64,000 nucleotides of DNA from Planctomycetota bacterium (GTDB lineage: Bacteria > Planctomycetota > UBA1135 > GCA-002686595). Positions 8,453 to 17,387 of the stretch are shown in pieces (positions within the stretch are counted from its first letter, which is position 1; every line of letters begins with the position of its first letter). Location: positions 1 to 64,000 of the forward strand of contig JAPLOE010000097.1 of assembly GCA_026692705.1 (NCBI GenBank). The letters are read 5' to 3'. Made by a program: the position numbers and the translations under genes. The notes beneath the pieces were generated by a model, which ran no database searches, was not told where the DNA came from, and saw only the letters and a list, made by a program, of their open reading frames with translations.

Positions 8453-9694
8453 ATGACCATCCTCACCACCCTCCTCGCGCTGGCGCCGGTGCTCACCGGG
8501 CCGGTCGATCCCTCGGGCGGCCTCGTCGCCATCAAGGTCGGCCGGGCCGAGACCGTGTCCCACGGCCCGATCGACCACGCCGTGATCCTCGTCGACAACG
8601 GCAAGATCGTCGAGATCGGCGCCGACCTCCCCGTCGCGCGCGGCATTCCCGTGATCGACCGCCCCGAGTGGGTCGTGATGCCCGGCCTCGTGAGCTGCTA
8701 CACGCGCCTTGGCGTGGAGAGCCGCGCGGGCCAGGAGTTCAACCCCGAGGTCTCGCCGACTCCGGAGCTGAACCCGCGGCACCCCGACTACAAGGAAGTG
8801 CTCGAGGCGGGCGTCACCACGCTCGGCCTCTACCCGCCCGGCACCGGCGTTCCCGGTCACGCCTCCGCGTTGCGCCCCAAGGGCAAGACGGTCGCCGACA
8901 TGGTGGTCGACGAGGACGCGTACCTGAAGGTGTACTTCCGCGCCAACTCGGCCTCCAAGAAGCTCGTGCGCGACGCGTGGACCAAGGTCGACGAGTACGA
9001 CGACAAGGTCAAGAAGGCCAAGGAGAAGTGGGACAAGGACAACAAGTCCAAGGGCTCCGACAAGAAGGAAGGCGAGGCCAAGCCCGACGACAAGAAGGAC
9101 GACAAGAAGACCTTTGTCCCGCCGGAGCCCGACCCGAAGGTCAAGCCTTTCGTGCAGGTGCGCGATGGCGAGCTCGGGATGCTCGTGAGCATCACCCAGT
9201 CGGCTGACTGGGCGCACTGGCTCGACGCGATCGGCGAGCGCAAGTTCGACTACGCGCTGCGCGTGGTCATGACGCGCGAGATCGACATGTACGAGGTCAC
9301 CGAAGAGATCGGCAAGCGCGGCCTGCGCATGGTGATGGAGCCGCAGATCACGCTCGTGCCCGGCACGATGCGCCAGCGCAACCTCGCGATGGAGTTCGCC
9401 AAGGCGGGCGCGAAGATCGCGTTCAAGCCGCGCAACGACACCGTGCAGGACCACGTCGCGTGGCGGCGTCACGTCGGCGAGATCGTCGGCGCGGGCCTCG
9501 AGCGCGAGGCCGCGCTGCGTGGCCTGACGCTGGAACCGGCGGGGGTGCTCGGGCTCGACAAGCAGCTCGGCAGCCTCGACAAGGGCAAGACCGCCAACCT
9601 GCTGTTCCTGTCGGGTGATCCGCTGGAACCGACGACCAACGTGGAGGCCGTGATGCTCGACGGCGAGTTCGTGTTCGGAGAGGTGAAGGAATGA
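8453..9694 (+). CDS. Amidohydrolase-like protein lacking metal ligands
   Basis: A 413-residue protein with a short hydrophobic N-terminus (MTILTTLLALAPVLTG). The fold signature is present (VVMPGLV near residue 76 and LGSLDKGKTANLLFL at the C-terminus), but the His-x-His position reads SCYTRLG and the late Asp motif is replaced by FKPRNDT. Residues ~183-218 are almost entirely Lys, Asp and Glu (KKAKEKWDKDNKSKG and so on). It is most likely a non-hydrolytic paralogue. Its stop overlaps the next start in ATGA. A purine-rich region (agaagaagagaa) precedes the start. Confidence 0.8.
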   Translation: MTILTTLLALAPVLTGPVDPSGGLVAIKVGRAETVSHGPIDHAVILVDNGKIVEIGADLPVARGIPVIDRPEWVVMPGLVSCYTRLGVESRAGQEFNPEVSPTPELNPRHPDYKEVLEAGVTTLGLYPPGTGVPGHASALRPKGKTVADMVVDEDAYLKVYFRANSASKKLVRDAWTKVDEYDDKVKKAKEKWDKDNKSKGSDKKEGEAKPDDKKDDKKTFVPPEPDPKVKPFVQVRDGELGMLVSITQSADWAHWLDAIGERKFDYALRVVMTREIDMYEVTEEIGKRGLRMVMEPQITLVPGTMRQRNLAMEFAKAGAKIAFKPRNDTVQDHVAWRRHVGEIVGAGLEREAALRGLTLEPAGVLGLDKQLGSLDKGKTANLLFLSGDPLEPTTNVEAVMLDGEFVFGEVKE

Positions 9695-11121
9695 AGTCCT
9701 GGATCGATCGTCGTTCGCTCAGCTTCCTCGCGTTCAGCGCGTGCATGGGCTTCGCCCTGCCGTCGTTCGCCTCGCCTTCGGCCGCCCAGGAGGGCGAGAA
9801 GAAGGAGGAGGCCAAGGCTGACGACAAGAAGAAGGAAGAGAAGAAGGACGAGTGGTTCGCCGTGCTCAACGGCGACGTCTTCACCGGCACGGGCGCTGTC
9901 CTGCGCGGCGCGACGGTGCTCTCCAAGAACGGGGTGATCGAGGCCGTCGGCCACGAAGTCGAAGTGCCGACCGAGGCCAAGACGCTCGACGCCACGGGCC
10001 TGCGGGTCTACCCCGGCCTCGTCGCGATCAACTCGGCGGGCCTGTTCGGCGCCACCGGCGGTGACTTCGCCGACTCGGTCGATCCGTACAACCAGCGCAT
10101 GACGCTGGCGCTGGCGAGCGGCATCACGACCGCCGGCCAGTCCAACGTGGCGCTCAAGCTCAAGCGGCGCGACATCAAGGGCGTCGTGCTGCGCGAGCGC
10201 TACCTCGCGACGCTGTCGTTCACCAACTCCAACCCGCAGGGCAAGCGCGAGATGTTCGAGCGCTTCGACCGCGCGGCGCGCTACCTGCGCGACTACCGCG
10301 ACTGGGAGGAGAAGAAGCGCGACAACAAGGACCTGAAGGAGCCCGCGGCGAGCGGCGTCGACTCGACCGTGCGCTCGATCCTCGAAGGCCGCGTGCTGGC
10401 GCGCTTCAACGCCTCCAACCGCGAGGACCTGCTCGAGATCGCGCGCCTCGCCCAGCGCTTCGGCTTCCGTCCGGTGATCGACGGCTGCATCGAGGGCTGG
10501 ACCGTGGCGGACGAGCTCGGCCGCGCCGGCGCCTACGCCGTCATCACGCCGCGCGACCGCCGCGACAAGGAAGAGCAGCTCGTGCGCGACGGCGGCTCGA
10601 GCATCGAGAACGCCGCGATCCTGCACCGCTCCGGCGTGCAGGTGTGCGTGATCCCGTCGACCACCGGCGTCGACCTCGGCGGCATCGCCGGTCGCGACAT
10701 CCTGCACCTGCCGATCGAGGCGGGCTTCGCGGTGCGCGGCGGCCTGACCGACCAGGCGGCGCTCGAGGCGATCACGATCGTGCCGGCGCGCCTGCTTGGC
10801 GTGTCGCACCGCGTCGGCAGCCTCGAGAAGGGCAAGGACTGCGACCTGATAGTGCTCGACGGCGACGTCATGCACTACCAGTCGCTGGTCCAGTTCACGG
10901 TCGTCGAGGGCAAGCTCGTCTACGACAAGTCGCAGGAGCTGTTCTACGCCCACATCCGTCCGCGCCCGTCGACGCAGCTCGCGCCGGAAGAGCGCAAGGA
11001 CAAGGGTGAGGCCGAGGAGACCCCGAAGGAGGGTTCCGAGGCCAAGCCCGAGGAAGCTCCCAAGGAAGGCGACGGCGAGAAGCCGGCCGACCCGCCGAAG
11101 GACCCGCCCAAGGACGGCTGA
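9691..11121 (+). CDS. Amidohydrolase-like protein lacking metal ligands, KE-rich ends
   Basis: A 476-residue protein translationally coupled by ATGA. It has a signal-like N-terminus (FLAFSACMGFALPSFASPSAA) followed by a Lys/Glu run at ~34-54. The amidohydrolase fold is seen in LRVYPGLVAINSAGLFG near residue 106, with Asn-Ser-Ala where active members have His-x-His, and in VGSLEKGKDCDLIVL. The last ~45 residues are Glu/Lys/Pro-rich (TPKEGSEAKPEEAPKEG), perhaps a flexible tail. It is the last gene before the operon terminator. It is probably a structural or binding partner, but a changed chemistry cannot be excluded. Confidence 0.8.
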   Translation: MKSWIDRRSLSFLAFSACMGFALPSFASPSAAQEGEKKEEAKADDKKKEEKKDEWFAVLNGDVFTGTGAVLRGATVLSKNGVIEAVGHEVEVPTEAKTLDATGLRVYPGLVAINSAGLFGATGGDFADSVDPYNQRMTLALASGITTAGQSNVALKLKRRDIKGVVLRERYLATLSFTNSNPQGKREMFERFDRAARYLRDYRDWEEKKRDNKDLKEPAASGVDSTVRSILEGRVLARFNASNREDLLEIARLAQRFGFRPVIDGCIEGWTVADELGRAGAYAVITPRDRRDKEEQLVRDGGSSIENAAILHRSGVQVCVIPSTTGVDLGGIAGRDILHLPIEAGFAVRGGLTDQAALEAITIVPARLLGVSHRVGSLEKGKDCDLIVLDGDVMHYQSLVQFTVVEGKLVYDKSQELFYAHIRPRPSTQLAPEERKDKGEAEETPKEGSEAKPEEAPKEGDGEKPADPPKDPPKDG

Positions 11122-11152
11122 TCCCCGCTCCCTGCACCGGTTATCCACATCC

Positions 11153-11187
11153 AGCCCGCGTCGCAAGTCCTTGCGGCGCGGGCTTTT
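11153..11187 (+). terminator. Rho-independent terminator of the amidohydrolase operon
   Basis: A stem of AGCCCGCGTCGCAAG against CTTGCGGCGCGGGCT (15 positions, one G-U pair, very short loop) is followed by TTTT. It lies 31 bases after the last amidohydrolase stop, where an operon terminator is expected. Confidence 0.9.
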
Positions 11188-11366
11188 GCGTCGCTTTCCA
11201 CCCCGTGGGCTAACGTGCCCCGAAAGGGGCTCCCCAAGGCCCGTCCCAGACCCCCGTGGGCGCATTGCCGACTCTGGCCAGCGCTGCTAGGGTAACCCGC
11301 GTTCGGCGCCCGACTTACGGCCGTCGCCACGCCGCCCAGTCCGCGGCCATCTCCCCCGGAACCTCG

Positions 11367-12431
11367 ATGATCCTCCGCGACCTCGTGCGCTTGCTCGGTT
11401 CGGCCAAGCGCGACGGCCGCAACCTGACGCGCGAGGAGGCCTACCGGGCCTTCGAGCTCCTGATCGCGGGGGGGCAGAGCGAGATCCAGATCGGCGCGTT
11501 CCTGATCGCGCTGCGCTGGAAGGGTGTCACGGTCGAGGAGGTCATCGCCTTCGCCGAGGCCGCCCGCGCGCACGCCAACATCCCGTGCAAGGACATCGAG
11601 GACCTCGTGTGCGTCATGCCGCCGCACGAGGGGTTCGAGACGCATCCGCCACTCGAGGTCGCCGGCAGCGTGATCGCGGCGGGAGCGGGTTGCCCCGTGC
11701 TGCTCGTCACCGACCGCTGCGTCCCGCCCAAGCGCGGCCTGACGGCGGCGAGCGTGCTCGAGCACCTCGGCCTCGGCATGACCTGGGACCCGGCCGAGGC
11801 CGATTCGTGGGTCCACAAGACCAACTTCGCCGTGCTGTCGGCCTGCGGGCTGCTGCCCGGGCTGCTCGGCCTGCGGCGCGTGCGCGGCGAGATCGGCGTG
11901 CGGACGCCGCTCTCGACCGTCGAGAAGCTGATCGCGCCGCCCAAGGCGTCGATCGTGATCGGTGCGCAGCAGGGGCCGGTGCTCGGCGTGGCGGTCGAAG
12001 TGCTGCAGGCGCTCGGCCATCCGCGCGCGATCGCGATCCAAGGTCCGGAAGGTGGCGTCGTGCCGTTCGTGCGGCGCAAGACGCGCGGAATCGAGCTCGC
12101 GGACGGCTTCCAGGTGCCGCTGACGATCGAGCCGAACGATTTGGGGCTGGGCTGCGATGGCGAGCCGGACCTGCCGATGTTCGGGCCGCCCGACGAGGGG
12201 CTCGGCAGCGGCGACAACCCCGGGCTGGTCGAGGCCGCGGGCAAGATGACGCAGGCGGTGCTCGCCGGCGAGGGCGGACCGGCGCGTTGTGCGTCCCTGA
12301 TGGCGGCCGCGATCATCCTCAAGGCGGCTGGCAAGGCGCCGACGGTGGCCGAAGGCGTGTCGATCGCGACCGAAGCGCTCGATTCCGGCGCCGCGAGCCG
12401 CGTGATCGAGAAGTTGCGGAGCCTGAGCTAG
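11367..12431 (+). CDS. Anthranilate phosphoribosyltransferase-like protein (TrpD2/YbiB type)
   Basis: The ATG at 11367 is chosen because the upstream extension is low-complexity and because the helical N-terminal domain (MILRDLVRLLGSAKRDGRNL) starts here. The protein has 354 residues, the usual size for this transferase fold. It has the N-terminal helical bundle (AYRAFELLIAGGQSEIQIGAFLIALR) and the alpha/beta transferase domain. TrpD has a KHG..S motif where this protein has TDRCVPPKRGLTAAS. This matches the YbiB/TrpD2 branch, whose E. coli member binds nucleic acid rather than making tryptophan. No other trp gene is nearby. The next gene follows after 8 bases. Confidence 0.78.
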   Translation: MILRDLVRLLGSAKRDGRNLTREEAYRAFELLIAGGQSEIQIGAFLIALRWKGVTVEEVIAFAEAARAHANIPCKDIEDLVCVMPPHEGFETHPPLEVAGSVIAAGAGCPVLLVTDRCVPPKRGLTAASVLEHLGLGMTWDPAEADSWVHKTNFAVLSACGLLPGLLGLRRVRGEIGVRTPLSTVEKLIAPPKASIVIGAQQGPVLGVAVEVLQALGHPRAIAIQGPEGGVVPFVRRKTRGIELADGFQVPLTIEPNDLGLGCDGEPDLPMFGPPDEGLGSGDNPGLVEAAGKMTQAVLAGEGGPARCASLMAAAIILKAAGKAPTVAEGVSIATEALDSGAASRVIEKLRSLS

Positions 12432-12439
12432 CTCCCACC

Positions 12440-13450
12440 ATGCCCAGCGAGCTCTTCCGCGAGCACAACTGGTCGAGCCGCCCGATCCGCGACCTCGGCC
12501 TGAAGATCGAGGGCACGCGCCTCGAGCCGGTGGTGGCCGAGTTCCAGCGCGAGCTCGAGGCCCTCGGCCTGCGCGTGCGGCCGCGCCTGTACCTGTCGAC
12601 CGAGTGGGGCGTCGTCACCGGCACGATCGCGATCGCGATCCCGTTCTACCTCGCCGAGGAGCCGCTCGCCGACCTGCACGCGCAGAAGGGGCAGATGCTC
12701 GAGGGCGAAGGGCGTCGCGAGATCTTGCGCTACCTGCGCCACGAGTTCGGCCACGTCGTCAACTATGCCTACAAGCTGTACGACGACGGCGAGTGGGTGC
12801 GGCTCTTCGGGCCGATCACGCAGCCGTACCTCGAGGATTACCGCCCGTCGCCGTTCAGCCGCCGCTACGTCCGCCACCTGCCGGGCTGGTACGCGCAGAA
12901 GCATCCCGACGAGGACTGGGCCGAGACCTTCGCGGTCTGGATGACGCCGGGGCTCGACTGGCGCGCGGACTACTCCGACCAGCCGCAGGCGCTCGCCAAG
13001 CTCGAGTACTGCGACCGCACGATGACGGAGCTGCGCGAGCGCGACCCGCTGGTCGTCGAGGCGACGGCGGACGAGGACGTGGGCGAGCTCGGCTACTCGG
13101 TCGAGGAGTACTACGGCCACATGGCGCAGCCCGAGGGCGAGTTCCCGCACGGGCTCGACGGCGCGCTGCGTTCGATCTTCGAGGAGCTCGCGCCCGACGC
13201 GGACCACCCCGGCCGCCCGGCCTCGGCGCTGATCCACTCGCTCGAGCGCGAGCTGATGGCCTACGTCTTCCGCTGGACCGGCCACTTCCCCGAGCGCACC
13301 CGCGCGCTCGTGCGGCACCTCGCGGCGCGTGCGGACGAGCTCGGCCTCGCCTTCGAGCCCGCGCGCGAGCACCAGGCCTCGCTCGCGCTGACGACCTTCA
13401 TCGCCGCGCTCGCGATGAACCACGTGCACCAGGGCAGCTACCTTCCCTGA
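12440..13450 (+). CDS. Putative zinc-binding metallopeptidase
   Basis: A 336-residue protein without a visible signal peptide. It carries HEFGH (LRHEFGHVVNYAYKL, around residue 100) and a downstream EDWAETFAVWMTP that provides a conserved Glu. This pairing is the signature of the 'putative zinc-binding metallo-peptidase' family (EDWAETWAHY in relatives). The N-terminal ~90 residues form a family-specific lead-in (WSSRPIRDLGLKIEGT), and the C-terminal ~120 residues look helical. It is probably co-transcribed with the TrpD2-like gene. An ATP-grasp ligase of the D-Ala-D-Ala type lies 2.2 kb away, which may hint at peptide metabolism, but that is inference. Confidence 0.8.
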   Translation: MPSELFREHNWSSRPIRDLGLKIEGTRLEPVVAEFQRELEALGLRVRPRLYLSTEWGVVTGTIAIAIPFYLAEEPLADLHAQKGQMLEGEGRREILRYLRHEFGHVVNYAYKLYDDGEWVRLFGPITQPYLEDYRPSPFSRRYVRHLPGWYAQKHPDEDWAETFAVWMTPGLDWRADYSDQPQALAKLEYCDRTMTELRERDPLVVEATADEDVGELGYSVEEYYGHMAQPEGEFPHGLDGALRSIFEELAPDADHPGRPASALIHSLERELMAYVFRWTGHFPERTRALVRHLAARADELGLAFEPAREHQASLALTTFIAALAMNHVHQGSYLP

Positions 13451-13496
13451 ACCCGGCCTTGGCAAGCGCGGCCGCGCGCGGAATGCTCGCGGCACG

Positions 13497-15629
13497 ATGA
13501 AACGCCTCGCCCTGCTCGCCGTCGCGCTCTGCTTCGCCTGTGCCGTTCCTTCGCGCGAGCGCTCGACGCGCACCGCCGCGACGCCGGTCGCTCCGACGCC
13601 GGTCGAGTTCGTCCAGCCGCCGTCCGTCACCGACGGCGCGAGCTGGAAACCCGCGGAAAGCAAGCTGTGGACGCGCTGGGGGCGCGACGTGCGGCCGGAG
13701 AACGCGTGGCGCGAGTACCCGCGGCCGACGCTCGTGCGTTCGAGCTGGAGCAACCTCAACGGCCTGTGGGAGTACGCGATCAACTCCGCCGAGGTGCTGC
13801 CGGCAAAGTGGGACGGCGCGATCCTCGTTCCGTTTCCTGTGGAGAGCGCGTTGTCGGGCGTCGGGCGCGCGCTCAAGCCGACCGAGCGCCTGTGGTACCG
13901 CCGCAACTTCGACGTGCCCGCGGAATGGAGCGGCCAGCGTCTGCTCCTGCACTTCGGCGCGGTCGACTGGCGTGCGCGCGTGTTCGTCAACGGGCGCGAG
14001 GCGGGCTCGCACTCCGGCGGTTACGACCCGTTCTCGCTCGACATCACCGAACTCGCGAACGCGGGCACGAATCGTCTTGCTGTCGTCGTCGAGGACGGCA
14101 CGGATTCCGCGGGCCAGCCGCGCGGCAAGCAGGTGCTCGAGCCCAACGGCATCTGGTACACGCCAACCAGCGGCATCTGGCAGACGGTGTGGCTCGAACC
14201 GGTGCCGCAGGTGCGAGTCGAGCGCCTGCGCGTGACCGCGAGCGCGAGCGGGCACCTCGCGCTCGATCTCGACCTGCGCGGCGGAGCGGCGGCGAAGGCG
14301 GAGCTCGAGGTGCTCGATCGCGACGGACGTGTCCTCGCGCGCGGAGAGAGCGCCAGTGGCCGCATCGAACTCGACGTGCAGGGCCACGAGCTGTGGTCGC
14401 CCACGAATCCGGCGCTGCACGGGCTGCGCGTGCGCCTCGTCGACACGAACGGAGCGACGCTCGACGAGGTCTCGAGCTACTGCGGTTTCCGCGACATCGC
14501 GGTGCTGCCCGACGCCCGCGGCGTGCGGCGCATCACTCTCAACGGCGAGGCGCTCTTCCAGTTCGGCCCGCTCGACCAGGGCTTCTGGCCCGATGGCCTC
14601 TACACGCCGCCGTCGGTCGACGCGATGCGCTTCGACATCGACGCGGTGCGCCGCATGGGCGGCAACATGCTGCGCAAGCACGTCAAGGTCGAGCCGGAGC
14701 TCTTCTACTGGCTGTGCGACTCGCTGGGCGTGCTCGTGTGGCAGGACATGCCGAGTGGCAACTGCGAGCAGGCGGGCTGGCGCTCGAACTTCGAGGCCGA
14801 GCTGCGCGAGCTCGTCGCCGACCGCGGCCACCATCCGTCGATCGTGATGTGGGTGCCGTTCAACGAAGGCTGGGGCCAGCACGACACCGAGCGCATCACG
14901 CGCCTCGTCGCGAACCTCGACCCGACGCGGCTCGTCAACAACGCGAGCGGCTGGACCGACAAGAACGTCGGCGACGTGATCGACATCCACGTGTACCCCG
15001 GTCCCGGCATGGCGCCCGCGGAGAGCGCGCGTGCGAGCGTGCTCGGCGAGTTTGGCGGCACGCAGACCACCGACGTCGAGATCGAGGTCAACGGCTGGCT
15101 CACGTACGACCGCGCGGTGTGGAAGATCGATCCCGAGCGCGCCGCGAAGGCGACCAAGGTCATCTACGAGCCGCCGCCGGTGACGCGCGCGCTCGTGCCG
15201 CACGCGGGACACGGAACGCCGGGCGAGTGGCGCTACACGTTTGGCGACCCGCGCGAGGGTTGGGAGAAGACCGACTACGACGATCTCGGTTGGATGAGCG
15301 GTCGCGCGAGCTTCGGCACCGACACCACGCCCGGTGCGAAGGTCGGTACGCGCTGGGAGTCGTCGTTCATCTGGTTGCGGCGCGCGTTCGAGCTCGAGAG
15401 CGTGCCTGCGAACGTGCGGCTCTCGCTCCACCACGACGAGGACGTGCAGGTGTGGATCAATGGCGTGCTCGCGCTCGACCGCAAGGGCTACACGACGGGC
15501 TACGTCACGGCGCCGATCTCGCGCGAGGCGCTCGCGGCGCTGCGGCCGGGCAAGAACGTGCTCGCCGTTTCCTGCCACCAGACCGGCGGCGGCCAGAACA
15601 TCGACGTCGGGCTCGTCACCGTCGAGTGA
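13497..15629 (+). CDS. Glycoside hydrolase family 2 protein, exported (beta-galactosidase-like)
   Basis: A 710-residue protein with a lipoprotein-like N-terminus (MKRLALLAVALCFACAVP). Domain order is a sugar-binding jelly roll (about 60-230: LWYRRNFDVPAEW, GGYDPFSLDITE), an immunoglobulin-like domain (about 235-330), a TIM barrel (about 340-560) and a C-terminal beta-sandwich (about 560-710, KVGTRWESSFIWLRRAF). The acid/base Glu lies in MWVPFNEGWGQ and the nucleophile Glu is probably in VLGEFGG, as expected for GH2. The likely role is periplasmic or surface cleavage of a beta-linked glycan. The exact sugar cannot be assigned. It is convergent with the ATP-grasp gene. Confidence 0.86.
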   Translation: MKRLALLAVALCFACAVPSRERSTRTAATPVAPTPVEFVQPPSVTDGASWKPAESKLWTRWGRDVRPENAWREYPRPTLVRSSWSNLNGLWEYAINSAEVLPAKWDGAILVPFPVESALSGVGRALKPTERLWYRRNFDVPAEWSGQRLLLHFGAVDWRARVFVNGREAGSHSGGYDPFSLDITELANAGTNRLAVVVEDGTDSAGQPRGKQVLEPNGIWYTPTSGIWQTVWLEPVPQVRVERLRVTASASGHLALDLDLRGGAAAKAELEVLDRDGRVLARGESASGRIELDVQGHELWSPTNPALHGLRVRLVDTNGATLDEVSSYCGFRDIAVLPDARGVRRITLNGEALFQFGPLDQGFWPDGLYTPPSVDAMRFDIDAVRRMGGNMLRKHVKVEPELFYWLCDSLGVLVWQDMPSGNCEQAGWRSNFEAELRELVADRGHHPSIVMWVPFNEGWGQHDTERITRLVANLDPTRLVNNASGWTDKNVGDVIDIHVYPGPGMAPAESARASVLGEFGGTQTTDVEIEVNGWLTYDRAVWKIDPERAAKATKVIYEPPPVTRALVPHAGHGTPGEWRYTFGDPREGWEKTDYDDLGWMSGRASFGTDTTPGAKVGTRWESSFIWLRRAFELESVPANVRLSLHHDEDVQVWINGVLALDRKGYTTGYVTAPISREALAALRPGKNVLAVSCHQTGGGQNIDVGLVTVE

Positions 15630-15659
15630 CGGGCGGCGCATCGACCGCGTCGCGGGCGT

Positions 15660-16640
15660 TCACTCGCGGATGCCGAGGCGCTCGACCGCGAGGTCGACGA
15701 TCTCGTTGACGACCTGCACGAAGCTCATGCCCGCCACGCGCGCCGACATCGCGAATTCGCCGTCCTTCTCGAGGTAGCAGCTCGCGTTGACCTCGAGCAC
15801 GTAGATCTCGCCCGAGGGCGTGAGCCGCATGTCGACGCGGCCGTAGTCGCGCACGCGCAGTGCGCGGAACGCGTCGAGCGCGACCTTCTGCAGGCGCGCC
15901 TTCAGTTCGTCCGGCAGGTCCGCCATCACCGCGTTCGTGCCCTTGTACTCGGCGCTGCGCGTGTTCCACTTCGCGCGGCTCGACATGATCTTCGGCCCGT
16001 CCTCGGGGAAACCCGCGAAGTCGATCTCGACCGGCGGCAGCGCCGTCGGCATCGAGTTGCCGAGCACGCCGACGTAGATCTCGCGACCGTCGATGTATTC
16101 CTCGACCAGCGCCGCGTCCCCGATCTTGTCGTGGATCGAGAGGATGCGCTTCATCATGTCGCGGAAGTTGTCGACCAGCGCGTCCTTGCCGATGCCGATC
16201 GACGAGTCCTGCCGCAGCGGCTTCACGAACAGCGGCATGCGCAGGTTGCCGCCGGTCTCGAAGTCGGAGTCCTGCGAGAACACCGCGAACTCCGGGTACT
16301 TGATCTTGTCGAAGGCGAGCAGCTTCTTCGTCAGCGCCTTGTCCTGCTGCAGGTAGAACTCGCCCGGCCCGCCGCCGGTGTACTTGAGTCCGAGCAGGTC
16401 GAGCACGCCGACGATGCCGATCGCGCCGAAGATGTGGTCGCCGAAGCTCTCGCTGATGTTGAAGACGAGCTCCGGCTTCGCCGCCTGCAGGTCGTCGATC
16501 AGCTTCTTCAGGTCGCGGTGAACGCCGACGAGCACCGTCTCGTGGCCGCCGTCCTCGAGCGCGGCAGCCACCTGATCGGCGACCGGGTCGTGATCCTCGG
16601 GCCGCTCGGACCACTGATCGATGAGCACTGCGATACGCAT
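15660..16640 (-). CDS. ATP-grasp ligase, D-alanine-D-alanine ligase family
   Basis: The listed ORF is extended upstream. The only good start is MRIAVLIDQWSERPEDHDPV at 16640, giving 326 residues. The N-terminal Rossmann-like lobe contains FNISESFGDHIFG, and the Gly-rich GLKYTGGGP is followed by QDKALTKKLL. The ATP-grasp lobe holds MPLFVKPLRQDSSIGI, VEEYIDGREIYVGVLG, DYGRVDMRL and the metal-binding YVLEVNASCYLEK. It lacks the exact Ddl substrate motifs, so ligation of other amino acids or peptides is possible. It is transcribed divergently from the MOSC-like gene across ~75 bases. Confidence 0.83.
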   Translation of the reverse strand: MRIAVLIDQWSERPEDHDPVADQVAAALEDGGHETVLVGVHRDLKKLIDDLQAAKPELVFNISESFGDHIFGAIGIVGVLDLLGLKYTGGGPGEFYLQQDKALTKKLLAFDKIKYPEFAVFSQDSDFETGGNLRMPLFVKPLRQDSSIGIGKDALVDNFRDMMKRILSIHDKIGDAALVEEYIDGREIYVGVLGNSMPTALPPVEIDFAGFPEDGPKIMSSRAKWNTRSAEYKGTNAVMADLPDELKARLQKVALDAFRALRVRDYGRVDMRLTPSGEIYVLEVNASCYLEKDGEFAMSARVAGMSFVQVVNEIVDLAVERLGIRE

Positions 16641-16715
16641 GCGGCGCAAGCACTCTACCCTCCCGCGCGTCTCGATCCGAGAGTGCGCTTCTCTCCGGGC
16701 GCTATCCTTGGACCC

Positions 16716-17264
16716 GTGGCTCTCGACCTCTCCTGGCGTTTCGATGGCTGGTTCGATGCGCTGCCGCGCTCTCCTTCCGACGACGGACGCGTGATCCGCT
16801 GCGTCCTTCGCACCGGTCCCGGCGAGCGCGCGACGCCGCCCTTCCTCGACGTCGCCTCCGGTGCCGGCGCCGCGGGCGACTCCTGGCCCGTCCATCCGCA
16901 CAGCGCGCCCGAGAGCGAGGTCTCGCTCATCAACATCCACGTCGCGCGCGCCGTCGCCGACGGCGACGAGACCCGCACGCCGCTCACCGGCGACAACCTG
17001 CAGGTCGACCTCGACCTCTCCGAGGCCAACCTCCCCCCGGGCACGCGCCTCTCGATCGGCACCGCCGTCCTCTTGGTCTCCAACTTCCCGCACCGCCCCT
17101 GCCGCAGCTTCATCGCCCGCTTCGGCGAGCTCCACACCAAGCGCATCGCCCGCGCCTTCCGCACCGGCAAACGCGGCCGCGGTGTCCTCTGCACCGTCCT
17201 TCAGGCGGGACGGATCACCGTCGGCGATCCCATCGTGGTCTCGCGGCCGGTGGCGGCGCCGTAG
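16716..17264 (+). CDS. MOSC-domain-like protein
   Basis: The real coding part of a longer listed ORF. A GTG start at 16716 (MALDLSWRFDGWF) gives 182 residues, and the sequence upstream of it is the shadow of the divergent ATP-grasp gene. The C-terminal half has the MOSC pattern: NFPHRPCRSFIARFG with its Cys, then RGRGVLCTVLQAGRITVGD. MOSC domains bind sulfur or molybdopterin-type ligands in cofactor-linked enzymes. The N-terminal part is less conserved. The call rests mainly on the C-terminal motif and is moderate. Confidence 0.6.
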   Translation: MALDLSWRFDGWFDALPRSPSDDGRVIRCVLRTGPGERATPPFLDVASGAGAAGDSWPVHPHSAPESEVSLINIHVARAVADGDETRTPLTGDNLQVDLDLSEANLPPGTRLSIGTAVLLVSNFPHRPCRSFIARFGELHTKRIARAFRTGKRGRGVLCTVLQAGRITVGDPIVVSRPVAAP

Positions 17265-17387
17265 CGCGGCGCGCTCAGTCCGCGAGCGCCTCAACCGAAA
17301 GGCCGAGGAGCGGTGCGGGCCATGTCGCTTGGGCCCCTGGATAGACGGAACTCGACCGTAGGGGGGGCTCGTTTCGGAAGGGTTCTG

